A program made the translations under genes and the position numbers. 64,000 bases of DNA from Circinella umbellata (taxonomy: Eukaryota; Mucoromycota; Mucoromycetes; Mucorales; Lichtheimiaceae), in NCBI GenBank assembly GCA_025093555.1, contig JAIWNF010000069.1:140371-204370 (forward strand). Reading direction: 5' to 3'. Shown here one piece after another: positions 28,901 to 41,903 of the stretch. Every line of letters starts with the position of its first letter. Within the stretch, counting starts at the first letter, position 1. A model generated the notes under the pieces. It did not search any database and was not told the origin of the DNA. It saw only the letters and a program-made list of their open reading frames with translations.

Positions 28901-31900
28901 CAAAATGCTTCAGTATTTTCATCGGTGACAGCCACCATAGCTAAATACAATGCATCATCCAATATCAATTCACCCGAAGACTTGGCTGTACGTGAATTCC
29001 ATAATGCATATAAAACAATTTGGACCATCATATGTGATTGTAAAAAGTTGCCAAAATATTTGAACGGGCCATCCTTGGGGATTTTACGCAATTTGGGCAA
29101 TATAAAGAACTCCTCTTTGTTCACTTCTCGTTCTTGTTTGTCACGAGCATTCTTGTTATGTCGAATACGAAGCTTCTCAAAGGCTTCTTCTCGTTGGTTT
29201 CGTGAAAATTGCCAAAAGTAAGGATCCAAGTCATTATAATATTCATCTTTCAATTCATAACGTCCATGATCATTTAATCCTGAAGGAGGTTTGTAATCGG
29301 ATATTTCACTCAAGTGTTGATCAAATGAGGCATGGTCACTAAGACTGTCCGGTAAGACTTTTACTAATTCGGAATAAGCCATACTAGATAGACCCAAATA
29401 TTGGATGATGGCGCGACGGATCTTCTCTTCAATTGGCATATTAGAAGCGTATCCACGTTCTGTAGCACAAATGACCAAAAAGTCAGTAAATTCTTCCACC
29501 ATGGTAGTCATTTGAGATGCATCATAATAAGGATGTGCCTTTTCCGGTTTGCCGTTGAACCAGTTTGTGATGTCGAACCGATCAATCATAGTAGCTAACA
29601 TATGGTCCGGTCGAGTCATGGCAAGACCCACTTGAAGTAGATATAAATCCCAATCATAGGTATATTCACGTACACTCACATCACGATAAGTTCGTGCCTG
29701 TTATTTTTTTTTACAAATCGATGATAATATAGTTAAGTATTTTCATCCCATAAACGAATTATTTTTTAAAAATCAAATAAATATGTACAAAAAGACTAAA
29801 TAATAAATTACCTGATTTCGAATACCAAAACCATTTCGAACCCATACGCCACAATTAGCTTGGGCCAATAGAGCACGCATACGAAGTGGATACTCCAAAA
29901 TAGCTAAAAAGGTTTCTCTAGAGGAGTCATGTTCATTGAATTTATCAAGTACACTCTTAAATCCATTGGTCCATCCAAGTTGACGTAATGTGTCATCTTT
30001 AAGTAATCGGACGTGCGACAATAATTCAGCCAATAACCAATGATAAGGATGGTGGAACGAAACTGGTTCTTTTGCAATATCATATTTGATAATCGTCATT
30101 TCACCAGCTGCAGGCGATTCAAACGATTTCATCTTTTGTTGATCAACTCCCTTAATCAAATATCCATAACCTTCTTCATCTACGACTTGTCCATGTTGAT
30201 CAATTGTTTCTCCTTGTTCATTGATTGATGTAGGTCCTGCTGCTTGTCGTGCTACTTGTGCTGCTGTTTCTGTCAATCTTGGTGACCAAGTTTGCAATGC
30301 ATAAAGAACACGTAAAATCGAACGAACGAGAGATTGAGATGCTTCCAAACTTTTCTGTTGTTCTTGTTCTTGATAAAGTGATACAAAACAGTCTGCAAAC
30401 AAACGACAGAGTTTTGATATTTGTAATGTAACATTGAAGGCATTTACCCACGAAGTTGATTCATATTCCACGTGAACATTATCCTTACGAACCAATGGAT
30501 CCATAGCTTGAAATTGGAATAACATATCTAGAAAATGACGCAAGTATAACGGTTGATGACACACTTCCGATTTGACTAATTCGGCGTTCAAAACATAACG
30601 AATGTCATAAAATGTCATGGCAAATCGTGGTCGTTTGATAGCACGTGATGAACAATCGACTTGCATGTTATGATATTCTTCAGGAAGTAGCATATGGATA
30701 TTATCCGTTAAAAAGAAATTTGCCAAGATTGAACATGCAATTCCAAAGAACTTATACTCTTTGACAAGAGTGGCTGCGACAGTAGGGACAGTCAACAGTT
30801 GGACTGATAATGTTGTAATGGAATGTTCTGGTTCACGATCCTTGAGGAAAAATGCATCTAATAATTCTGGATAATTACGTGCAAATCGAATGCCTATATT
30901 TTTGATATTTGTGAAATGTAGAGTGAGAATGAGTGGCAAAGAAAGTAACAATTCGATAGATAACGTCTAAACTATAAAAAATAAAGAAACGGGTCATATT
31001 TCGTTGTAGTTTACCGATTATGGGACGATAATCAAAGTTAGAGACAAGAGTGCCAATTAATAAATCCTTGATGCTAGCGCGAGCTGTCTTCCATAAACGT
31101 AAATCATACTGTAAAAGATAATCGAGTCGAAGTTTACGATTGAATTCCCGTTTAATATTTTCGTCAGTTTCTGATAATTGCTTGCAATTGGGAGACAAAG
31201 GTGAATCTAACATTTTTGCAGTGTTACGTTCCTCCCGTTCAAGCCGATCTGTATATGTGAGCCATTCGTTCAAATCATACTTGAGGTCAATGATGTCATG
31301 TTGTCGACCTGGTGAATGGCGTCGATGAGGTGGTGTTCGTGGTGCTGAGGTATTCCCAGCACTGGAAGTAGTTGCTTCTTCTGTCGTAGTAATTGGAGGT
31401 GAATTGAATCGTTGGTGTGTATGAGGGGAATGGGGAGGGGGTGAAGTCGTCGCGTCACCAGCATCTGATCTAGTGTCTTGATGTACTTCTTGTTGACGAC
31501 GTCGAAGGCGTTGATGTCGATCATTTTGGTCATGGGTGTCATCGTCATCGTCATCACTTGCGTTGCGCATTTCAACGTCCTGACTTGTATATGGGTTATG
31601 GATGCGTGGTCCAATATCATCACTATCACTATCATCCTCATCTTCATAATCACCATAATCACTACCTTCAGGTTGAAACTCACCATCATCCTCTTCATCA
31701 CCCGCTTCGATCCAATCGATATCAACATCAGGGGGTTGAAAGAACATTTCCTCACCATCATCCACCATCATAGCTCCGTCAAACATATCTTCACCTGGAT
31801 CAACTTCTCCTGCTTCATCTTCTGTACCAGTACCATCAAATTCGAAATCATAATCCAAATCGGCATCAGAAACAGTGCCTCTCCTTGATCGAGTGGATAA

Positions 31901-33388
31901 AGCGGCTAATTCGGGGCGAAGAGAATAATCTTCACAAAGAACTTCACAAATGATATCTCGGAGGATACAATTTCCACCTTGAACATTACTAAAGAAAGTG
32001 AATCGACCACTAATCAAATCCTTGAGCCAATCCAACAATAATCCAGAAATTTGTTCACGAACAGTATCCTTGCAAGACCGAATGGTGACAGCTAGTCTAA
32101 TTTGATTGATTTCAGTTGCGATGGGTATCAGGTCATCCAATCTTGATGATGTTTCAATAACGTGTCGACCATATGCATCTACACTTTCAGCAACTTTACT
32201 GGCCTGTAATTTAGTGCAACCGGTGGCTCTCTTAACCACATCAATCACCTCATCGAATGAATGACGCTCATCATTCCACAAAATACACGCGTACATACGT
32301 CGATGACCATTATCAATCATTCCTAATGCTTTGTCACTCGCTTCACAATCTTGTTCAATTTGTTGTTTATTGCGGAGCGAAAGGTCTTCTGGGCTTGTAG
32401 CAAATGTTTCCAAAATATAATCCATGACAACTTGAATAGTTGCTTTGATTTGTTGTAATAATTCGGGTGTTACTGATGATATTGGTTCAAGTTGTACTTT
32501 ACGTGATGTCGATTTCTTTTGTTCGTCTGATCTTGTTGATGCATCTTCTATTGTCCCTGCTGCTGTTGATGATGTTGCTGATGTCGATGGACCAACTGAA
32601 AGTGAATGTATACTACATTCTAATGGAATTTTCCAGGCTTCTGGATCGCCACAATCACAACAACCACCAGCACCTCGACTAATCCAAATTTTTACATCAT
32701 GGCCATCATGATTTGTGGCGTGAAAACATCGAGCACAAAGTACACAAGTATCATCCAATCCGCATGTTCTAATTTATTTATTTTTGTTTAGTTTGATCAA
32801 TATGAGAACATATGCTTTTTTTTTCAATTGACAAGCTTTCAGTAACACACACACACATACAGAGAGAGAGAAGGAGAAAAGGAAAATACATAAACAGTGA
32901 TATATCAATATAATCTAAATCTAATATATGATTTTTTTTTACCTGCATCGATAGACACTTTCACCTTTTTTAAATAAATGACCACATTGTTTACCACGTT
33001 GACTTTCCCAATATTCTGGTTCGTCTATTGAAGAATCAACAAGGACATTGTCCGGGTTTGATGGTACTGCAACTGTATTATCGTCGTCACTGCTTTTAAA
33101 TAGATTATATTTTTCTAAAAGCGTAGATAAATTGTCACTGTCGTCATTGTCTTCGTCACCCGTTTCCATAGTTGAAGTAAAAAAATACTTTTTCATTAAT
33201 GTTCGATTATTTCCCCATAACAGTCGATAACAATTCGTCAAAATTTGTCGTTCAGCGCCTCGGTGTAAACGATATTTATACATGGCAGGTGCCTCTTGAA
33301 GGAAATTCTTGAGTTGTTCTGCACTTACAGGAGTTGTTGTGTCATTATTAACATTTGCCGTTGTTGGTGTTGCATTTGAACTTGACAT
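25955..33388 (-). CDS. UBR1: UBR1-type N-recognin E3 ubiquitin ligase
   Basis: Five exons (32943..33388, 31015..32768, 29812..30893, 26174..29697, 25955..26090) join in phase to about 2313 residues. Domains in order: a UBR box at about 134-204 (QCGHLFKKGESVYRCRTCG, CARCFHATNHDGHD, GCCDCGDPEAWK) that binds type-1 N-degrons; a ClpS-like type-2 N-degron domain at about 307-390 (CILWNDERHSFDEVIDVV); a long acidic, disordered stretch at about 440-570; the helical UBR middle region with LQYDLRLWKTARASIKDLL and LKDREPEHSI; a split RING at about 1537-1690 (CIVCQEEL, STCGHLMHAHCF, FLCPLCKALGN); and the C-terminal cap with Cys/His zinc ligands (CRKCGNLPEY, CLVCGTFVC, THMRSC), ending RWESW. It recognises destabilising N-termini and ubiquitinates them together with a Rad6-type E2. 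The ATG at 33388 gives MSSSNATPTT. Confidence 0.97.
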
Positions 33389-33772
33389 GATGACCACTTT
33401 TCTTTATTTTTTCCTTCTTAGTATACTTTTGTTATAAATATATGTGTATATAAAATGTTTTCTTTTTCTTTTTGTTTAATGAGACAAGCCATAGACTTGG
33501 TTCACTAAAAAGATAGTAAGAAAAAAAAAAAAGAGACAAGCGTGAACAAAAAAAAAATGCTTAGAAAAAGAGTTTAGACAGCGCACACAGAAAAAACGAA
33601 GTGCACGTGACATCAAGTTCTTTTTTATAATGTTCGGACAATTCTTTTCCGATGGGGGTATGTCCATCTTATTTTGTTAAACAAATCAAATGAGATAATT
33701 TATATGTTTTTTGATGCATAATTTATTATAATAATAATACAAACATAATGTAATATAAGTTTCTATTATAGT
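33389..33772. other. Spacer between UBR1 and the dienoyl-CoA isomerase gene
   Basis: This 384-bp AT-rich interval must hold the UBR1 promoter and the 3' UTR of the isomerase gene, both on the minus strand. The only open frame (33476..33667, minus) is Phe-rich and not protein-like. Confidence 0.5.
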
Positions 33773-35287
33773 TTAAAGTTTAGAATAAGTAGCAGATTTC
33801 TTTGTAACAAAAGCTTCAATACTCTTGGGGATATCCTATAATTATAATATAATATTATATATTATTTAGACTTTTTGGATTAATTTACTTGATTCTATTA
33901 TAATTTTATTATCCTTCTCACCTCGGTCATAAGCATGGCACTGTTCCAAACTGCGGTATATGCCAAGCCTTCATCAACGCTATGATCACGAGAGTAGTTC
34001 AACAAATGCCTATAATAATACAATAATTGACTTGTGGTTAGTATTACTGATAAGCTTAGTAATATTCAGTTTTCCCTCTTACTTTGTGCTAACTACGGCT
34101 ACAGGTGATTTGGTTGCAATGAGCTTGGCAGTTTTGAAAGATTCCTCTAAAGTAAAAGGTTAGCTTTCCCTTTCGTTTACATTTCACCCCTCCCTCCAAT
34201 TAAGATTTCATATACGAACCAATGAGTTGTTCCTTGGTATCCAAAACTTTGTTGACTAGACCGCACCGATATGCTTCATCTGCATACATGCTAGCAAAAC
34301 ATTTATATATGAGTAAAGCCATTATTACAAAAATTATTTCTATTTATACTTACGTGCGACAGGTATAACATAATTCACGAACCAAACTAGCGTTACCAAC
34401 GACTTTGGGTAAGCGTTGTAAAGTACCAACATCAGCAGCGAGACCTACATCCACTTCCTATAATAATATAGTTCATTTATTATTTAATCCTGCATCCTCT
34501 TTACATAATCATATAAATTCGTGTTTACCTTGACAGAAAAGAATGCATCCTTGGTAGCATAACGAATATCGCCAGCTGTACATAAATCAACACCAGCACC
34601 AAACACACCATTATGCATAGCTACAATGATTGGCTTGGGGCATTTTTCAAGTGATGTCATTGCTCCTTGGAACCACTATAAGTATTTCATTGTCAATAAT
34701 ATATTATAGGTACCCCGTTTAATAAAATAGTTATATTTTTTTTACCCGGATATGTTCTTGCAAGCTGAAAGCTTTTCTTGCAACATCCACATCACCTTGA
34801 TCTTTTAGCAATACATTTTCTGATACTAATGTTATATTATTAATTAATTGTCATTATATAATAAAAGATAGTCCACAACTACTTACAATCCAAACCAGCA
34901 GTAAACATTCGACCGGAACCAGATAAAACAATAACCCGAATATCACTGTCAGCACCAATATCTGTAAAACATTTACCAATATCGGTCACTAATCTATAAT
35001 ATAATAATAGTTGATATATTTAATAATTGATATATATATATATATATATATATATTCTTTTTCTTCCAAATGGCACAACCAGTTTTTTATTACCTTTCGT
35101 TAAAGGCGTTGAGACGCTATTTATAATTTAAGAATTGTCAAAACCAGCAATTTATTAACACTATGCAAAACAACAACAATGAATGATTTACTCGTGTTTA
35201 TTTTACCTTTGGACGATTTAATTCGACATGAGCAACTCCATCAGAAAATACTTGAACTTTAATTGTCTCGTATTGGTATTTCGACAT
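33773..35287 (-). CDS. ECH1: Peroxisomal delta(3,5)-delta(2,4)-dienoyl-CoA isomerase
   Basis: Ten small exons (35207..35287, 35094..35116, 34887..34993, 34746..34825, 34529..34675, 34354..34457, 34220..34290, 34083..34146, 33922..34009, 33773..33835) close in phase to 275 residues. It starts MSKYQYETIKVQVFSDGVAH and has the crotonase core: LNRPKRLNAFNER, IVLSGSGRMFTAGLD (oxyanion-hole region), then GVFGAGVDLCTAGDIRYAT and SVKEVDVGLAADVGTLQRLP. The Asp of GAGVD, the Glu of KEVDVG and the Asp of LAADVG match the acidic residues used by dienoyl-CoA isomerases. The protein ends in SKL, a canonical peroxisomal targeting signal 1. It converts 3,5-dienoyl-CoA to 2,4-dienoyl-CoA during beta-oxidation of odd-positioned unsaturated fatty acids. 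It lies head-to-tail upstream of UBR1. Confidence 0.95.
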
Positions 35288-36052
35288 TTTTTTTTATTAT
35301 AATAATAATTAAATAAAGGTGTAAAGGTGTACTGTCACTTGGTAATTTTTTTTATACCCCACATACTGATTATCCATGACAAATGAATAAAGTCTCACAA
35401 CCATGTGAAATTACTAAAATAAGGTTCACTTGCGTGGATTAAACGGTTCACTAAAACTCCGGTTTGTAATATGTTGTCAACAACTTACCATTGATCCCAC
35501 GTTTTCTAATGACACCAAACTCAACAATATCGTTATTTCTATATAACCATTCTTTCTTACTTGCTCTTATTATTAGCATTTTTTGCTTTTAATTTTTGTA
35601 GATTACATATGGTTGTGGATATATAGAAACTAAGAAAAGATATAGTACGTAGCTAATGGATTTTTTTTGTATGCTGGCTCTTTGCTAAAAAGTAACCCGC
35701 ACAACATACCATATGTCATATCCTATCGTGTGGAACATCCACGACAAGCTGAATCGGCTTCACCCAAGCCGCATTTTTTTATATTGGTCTTGTCTTTGTG
35801 GGGATGAGTGGATAGCAATAATACCCCCACATAGGTGTTGGATGATGTCAGTGTAGATGTTGAGATATTATGAATATAGATTTAACGGGGAAATACGTAA
35901 GGTAAAAAAGAACAGATAACAGGAAAAGTCTTGAGAGATTCTTTCAGGTTTAATAATATGAAAATAATATGGTAATAAAAAGATACGTAAAACGAGGAAG
36001 ATAATTATTTCTATTACAAGTAAGCTTTATGTATATATGCTTTACATGTATA
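35288..36052. other. 5' flank of the isomerase gene and edge of the transposon-rich island
   Basis: This contains the promoter of the isomerase gene and AT-rich DNA, with no open frame worth calling. A slightly GC-richer block near 35700-35830 has no recognised motif. Confidence 0.45.
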
Positions 36053-36881
36053 CAGTGAGTATTCGTTAAACCAGTACTCGTTAAGCCGATACGTATTTCG
36101 CTAAACCGGTAGTATTTCTTAAATATTTTTTATATACTTAGTAAAATATCGGTGATTCGATAAACCGGTATCCGGTGAGCTTTCTTAAATATTTACCGGG
36201 TTTATAATAGTATTATTTTATTTTATAGTATAATATTAGTCCTTTTTATTGGTAAAAGCATTGATACAGCCTTCCTTTAACGTCATCTCAGCTCTTCCCT
36301 TTGTTTTCAGTTGGCTACTTTGTTTCTATAGCAATTAAAAACACACAAATCATTCTTGTCGTCAAGAGAACCCTTCTCAATATTTTGTTGATAACAGTGT
36401 CTCTTTTTCGCCAACTTCACCCAGATGCTTTTTTTCTTCCTCATCTGCGTACGTATGTACTTCTTTTCAACTTTGTCACGCACTTGTTCATTACCATTGA
36501 ATACTGTATGTAATTATGTTGTTGATACAATCCATTTTTACTCATTTATTCAAACGCTAACCATGGTCCATTTTAAAACACACTTTGTTATAAACTCATT
36601 ATTAATCCAGTCTCTGGTTAACTATCACTATTTGATGAAGACGCTATTATAATTTTTATTACTAAAACATTAGCTCATACGTAGTAGCAAAGCTACATTA
36701 AGCAGTTACGTAGCTACATTATATCAACTATCATTTTTTGTCTTATCCGTACAGCTTAGTTATTTTTCCAGTATATTCTACCTATTAGTACCAACCACGT
36801 TTCGATTCGCTAAACCGGTAATTCGCTAAACTGGTACATATACTCACATATATTTAGTACCGGTTTAACGAATACTCAATG
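36053..36881. mobile_element. Non-autonomous Tc1/mariner-like TIR element, 829 bp
   Basis: The left end reads CAGTGAGTATTCGTTAAACC; the reverse complement of the right end reads CATTGAGTATTCGTTAAACC, with one mismatch in the first 20 bases. Both ends are flanked by TA (36051-36052 and 36882-36883), the target duplication of Tc1/mariner elements. Shorter subterminal copies of the TAAACCGGTA core recur inside both ends. No transposase frame is present in between, so it is a deletion derivative or MITE. Ends of the form CAGT...TAAACC recall the pogo branch; this assignment is inference. Confidence 0.85.
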
Positions 36882-37049
36882 TATTTTTTTGTGTTTGTAG
36901 ATGATGGTTTATTTATTTTATACTTAAATTATATGAGATGAAGGATTAAGGTGTATCATACGCCAGATATTATAAATTTTATAGATTATGTAAGTGATTT
37001 AGACTATGTATACATGTATACATGTATGAATGTGTAGAATAGATATGAA

Positions 37050-37800
37050 ATATTTAACTCACAAGTTTTACCTCCTTCAGATTCATCCAAATGATCATCC
37101 TCAAAAGCTTCTGCTTGTAACCCTTATTAATAGCGTCTTGTACTACCAGATTTATTACGTGTCCAATACAAAGAATATAGTTGTTGATTGAATAAAATAC
37201 ATAAGAGTAAATTTTTTCTTCTAATTTAGTTGTCATTTTGCCGCCACCGTCCACATATTCGAAATATTATCTGTTGGTAGAAAAATGGCTTCTTGTTCAA
37301 ATCAAGTTTCTTGAGAACTTTCATCGTTGCGGCTGCCAAATAGTTACCAGTATGTGATTTCTTTAAAAGCTCGAATCCGATTACCAATATATCCAGTATT
37401 AATCGATCCAGTATACAGTGATTTCAAAAATCGAGTGCTTCATACTTACTGTAGTTCAACTATCTGTGGTGTATGCCAAATAGGGTCCTGACCAAAGTTA
37501 CTCCTCCATCACTTGCATTTTTTGAATCGTCGTAAAGGGTGGTCATGTATCTTTCGATGGTCCTGGCACATAGGAGCTCGGTATCTTTGATTATTGGTGG
37601 GTAACGACTGCATCTCTTGCCGGACAATTTTTAGTGATTCTGTGATTTGTCCTTCTATAGTCGATCATATTTTGTGGGGATACGTTCTTATTGGGAAAAT
37701 GATCTTTTCTGCAGATATAACCATTACTAATATGTCCATTGACATGTATACTTCTTGTTACCATTTGGTTGATTTTCGACTGTTACCGAGTGGTTCTCGG
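37050..37800 (-). pseudogene. Decayed hAT transposase fragment
   Basis: On the minus strand, fragments in different frames resemble a hAT catalytic region. One block reads HTGNYLAAATMKVLKKLDL. Further on, KLEEKIYSYVFYSINNYILC runs into CIGHVINLVVQDAI, matching the CfaH-lNLvvqd motif of hAT transposases. Upstream remnants (about 37440-37800) are too decayed to place. Several stops and frame changes separate the blocks, so it cannot encode a functional protein. Terminal repeats were not found. Confidence 0.55.
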
Positions 37801-39024
37801 TAAACCAGACTATCTGATATTTTAACTCCAGGAGTTGACTGTATTTTGAATATTTTTATGCATAAAATACTCTTTTAACGTGAAAATAGCTGGGTACTAT
37901 TGCTTACTTGTAAAGAGAGACTGTCATCCAAACAGTGGTATAGCAACCATGGTTACGTAGTATGTTATTATTAATAGAGTATTATCATTATTTTTAATTT
38001 TTATGAGTTAAAGGATAATGACATCTTGGTCCAGTTCTCCGACAACTCAATGCCATGAAGGAAAGATTTTGCATGATTGTTTTTGCTATCAAAAAATATG
38101 TTAGATAAAATTAAATTGTAACGATAGGTTAAGGTGTCGTATTATTCTTAGCGAATAATATGGTTGCAAAATAAAATAGAAATAATAGTAAAAGTGAAAG
38201 AATACAGGACAAAGTAAAAAAGATTATTTTTTATTTAGTAATTGTGATGAAGATATTTCTATGTTTTCTAAAAGTAGTACGCCAAGATATAATACATATT
38301 GATAATAGTAATACGGTAGTAATAGTATTATAATACTAATACTAATGATAATAATAATGACAGCATTGATTATGATTTAGTTGCCAAACAAGAGTTACTG
38401 CAGATCGCAAGAAGTATGAAAATTATTGATTTTTTTTAATACCACCCAATCGACTTCCTTGACGGCTTCAATTTTAACAAGAGTACCAAGCTGCAGCTGT
38501 TTGTTGTACAAAATAAGAAATCGTTCATTCAAGAAACAGATTGGCAGATCAAAAATGATCGTTCTCACTGGCATCATAATCTGTAAAGCATATAAATCAC
38601 CGAAAAGTAAGCGATCTTCGTCATCTGTGATGCAGCAATCAATGGTAGCTTTTTATGAAGACAAAGGTAATTTATGCTCCGTGTTATGAGAGCCTGTCTC
38701 AATTGAACAAGCTACGTAGCTCATCCACTTTACTCACTTATGAAGTTAAATCTTTTCTTGGGTATCATGACGATTGCGACAATGATTAGTGATCAGATCA
38801 ATATCAAAAAGGGATATTTGAATCTATGGCCACTGATAATTCCACTAGGACGAACAATATTTCTCCTTCTTACGCTGTCACCACGTTGGATCTTGTCCAG
38901 ACAAGAAGGTGCAGTTGTGACTTTATGGATACTAGTAAATTTACCTGTGTTTTCAAATGTGGTCAGTGATCATTCTAAATATATATACATCAGTGCAGTA
39001 CTAAAATTTTGTAAAAGGTATCAA
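37801..39024. other. Transposon-derived or unassigned DNA
   Basis: There are short plus-strand frames at 38426..38689 and 38740..39030 of mixed composition. They may be the eroded N-terminal part of the KDZ transposase that follows, but no motif proves this. The rest is AT-rich. Confidence 0.3.
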
Positions 39025-40530
39025 ACATGATATCCATGTTTCTTCTTGCAAGACATGTAAGGGCTTTTCTTTGCCAATAATTCTCATGGAATCCCACATG
39101 GTACCTTCCTCACCTCTGAAACCTGAAGTAGCCATTCATATCGATGTCATGGAATCGTACATGCGCCAGCAATTTGTGTAACATCAATCTGTTACTAGTA
39201 GTGCAAAGGTGGTGGCGAAGGAATTTCCTCGCACGGTAATATTTCTAACATTAAAGAAGGGATCAAGGACATTTTCTTACCATTTTAAAATATATTTTCA
39301 ATATAGGTTCCTAGATCGTACAAAAGCATTTTGACGAAAACTCTTCCGATATATGCAAAGATGAAAATGGTCATTGAAGACCAATTAGAAATTACATCCA
39401 AGTTAATCAAAAGTGACATCTGCCCTGCATGCATGTATCAGGTACATATTCTTATTTATAGCTCCGTCCATTTTTTCATATTCACTCATTTAAGGACCTT
39501 TTATAGAACCTCAATGATGCTTCATCACCTTTGTGTGTTGCACTTGACGGTAACTTTTCTTTGCGTAGGCTTGCAAATGTTTCTGATGATTCTGGTGACA
39601 TTATTTTGGATCCAAATTATCAGAGCATTAAAAATTATTGGATTGCTGAGCAGTTCCCAGTAGAACCAGTGAGAGCAAGCAACACGGTATGTTTTGGTTT
39701 TTTTTTTAAAAAAATCAATATCATATTATCAACTCTTTGTTACTCAGTTTTACCTAATCCATGTTTAATATATAGCAGCGTTCATCATGTTCTTCTTTCA
39801 AAGCTCTGAGTGGACAGAGAAAAGGAAATGCAAGGGGACTACATGAGACTGGGGTCTTTGGATCTACCTGTGCTAGACATGGCTTCCCTCTCTTTTTTAT
39901 AAGCATGCGCGGTGGGGTATCGTAAGTGTTTTAAAAACATATTCACCAAGCCTCATGCAAGTAAGTTACTATAATTACTCATACAGAATCCATTGCTTAC
40001 TTAAAATTAAACTCACAGTTTCTAATCATCTGTCCAGACATTTGAAGATTTGAAGATATCCCAATTCCACTCCTTCTACTGAGTCTCAAGCCAGACGAAA
40101 GCGGAAGGCATCCCAACAAGCATTTCCGGTTTCGATTCGAGCTCGCAACCAGAGCGATAATCAATAAATGTGAAAAACGAATAAAATAAATGATTTCTAT
40201 ATAATAAAGCGCAGTAATATTCAATAGACTAATTACCAAAAAAAGATAACTCTCTTATAAATTATGTTCTGGTTGCTCTGGTTCTTTCCCATGATGATGG
40301 CAGTACCTGTGTTCCATGCATATAGTCATGGTGCTGTTTGTCAAAGCAGCCACCATCCTCAACTATTGCCGTTTGGATTAACAGACGCAGAGTGGTTTGA
40401 GAGGCTTTGGACGGCAACTGGATCCTTCAGTCCACAAACGAATTATTCAGGCCCTAATAAGCGGAAATTGACTTCGACCTGCGCATCCAATGCGTTTAAA
40501 GATGAAAAGGTTGAAAATATAGTATATCTT
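39025..40530 (+). pseudogene. KDZ-superfamily transposase relic
   Basis: Successive plus-strand fragments follow the order of a KDZ (Kyakuja-Dileera-Zisupton) transposase. A CxC motif (VSSCKTCKGFSLP) and SSPLKPEVAIHIDVMESYMR come first, then DICPACMYQ, then the first catalytic block LCVALDGNFSLRRLANVSDD. RSSCSSFKALSGQRKGNARG and GLHETGVFGSTCARHGFPLF follow, and after a gap VPVFHAYSHGAVCQSSHHP with FGLTDAEWFERLWTATGSF. Two of the breaks look like introns (donors near 39440 and 39685), others are stops or frame changes. Such transposons are common in Mucoromycota and Basidiomycota. The terminal repeats of this copy were not located. Confidence 0.75.
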
Positions 40531-41903
40531 TTCTAGAAAAATGAAATATAACTGATTGTTGTTTCTTACGCTTTAAATGGATCCATAAATTAAAATTGTA
40601 CGTATATGGAAATTGAAAGATTTTATACAACCAAGCATTCCTATGCAATTATTGTTAAAATAAAGACATTTGAAAACTTTAGACGCCTTTTTCCCATGAA
40701 ACCGATTTGGTTTGGTTTGTAAATGTTTACTGAACCGACTTTCTACCCATTGATCTAAAATTATCATGAAATATTTGAATTTTTCAGCAAATGTGAGAAT
40801 TGCTTTTTCACCACTGTCTAAAAAAACTATGGTAGATAATAAACTTCTTATAATTAAATATAAATAAAAAGTGAGATACATAACTGCACTTATTCACAGA
40901 TATAAAATGTATCTCAATACCTAAAATATCATAGATATTTATTCCTTTACGTTTCAAAAAATCAACATGATTTTAGAGGATAACTTATGCTTATGATTGA
41001 TATCTTGACAAATAATATCGGTTTGCCATTTCAAAACATCAATTTGTCCAAGTAACTTAATGCAGTATTTTCACATCCTTCATTTTTACAGAGAAAAAAT
41101 GAAAATGTAACATTGAAATCAATAGCTTTCCACTATAATAATTCGCTGATAACCAAGTGATAGCCTTGTAATATTAGAAATAAAAATAATTGATGATGGT
41201 AAGTTACTAATGTACTTCTGACACCTAACCTCAGTTTTAGTGATACTAAGCTACCCTTTTTTTTACTTACTGATACAAATAAATAACAATATAAACTTCC
41301 GTCATCGTTGTCACAGTATCCCACTAAAGACTTTGATCATTTGTTCATAGTGACACTAGTCGAGCTTTCTTTAATAACAATATCTTATCCTCCCACTATA
41401 GTTTTATTATTGCCATACACCCAGAGTTCCAAGAAGTAGTCATATCTCCGTGACATGGCTTTTTTTACTATCGTAATACACCAATATATACCATTTGAGC
41501 GATCGAAGATAAAAATTTATCATACTATAATATATCCTATATAAATTGATAACCAGTATACAATAAATAATGGTAAACAACACAAAAGAACAGTATAACT
41601 TGGAATATAAACTTTATTATATGATATTGTAAAGTTCAATAAAAATAATAATAATTGGTGAGCATATGGGATCTTCTGATTATCTTTTTGTTTTTCCATA
41701 TGTCTTGTATGCCTTACTTCGATAGTTAGGGACGGTAGTAGAACCACCATTATTGCTTGACTCTTATATCAAATCAACAATTCACGTGTTTGTTTGATTG
41801 GAATGAGTGCTTATAACAGCTACTCATTATAATAAGGTGGTCCATACATAACATATATCATTTATGTCGTCAATAAATATTATACTCAGCCTGTGTATCT
41901 CTA
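40531..41903. other. Unassigned AT-rich DNA
   Basis: A minus-strand frame at 40573..40881 has mixed composition, including FLDSGEKAILTFAEKFKYF, but it matches nothing I can defend. Other open frames are short. It probably contains eroded transposon sequence. Confidence 0.3.

Noticed and set aside
30875..31014. Continuation of the UBR1 exon frame past 31015 to a stop
   Set aside because: UBR1 family alignment shows YRPIIG should run directly into IRFARNYPELL. The intron 30894..31014 restores this and keeps phase.
40573..40881. Minus frame with LDSGEKAILTFAEKF, considered as a TnpB/Fanzor RuvC-I motif
   Set aside because: No zinc-finger or further RuvC motifs are found nearby, and one Asp-Ser-Gly segment is not enough.
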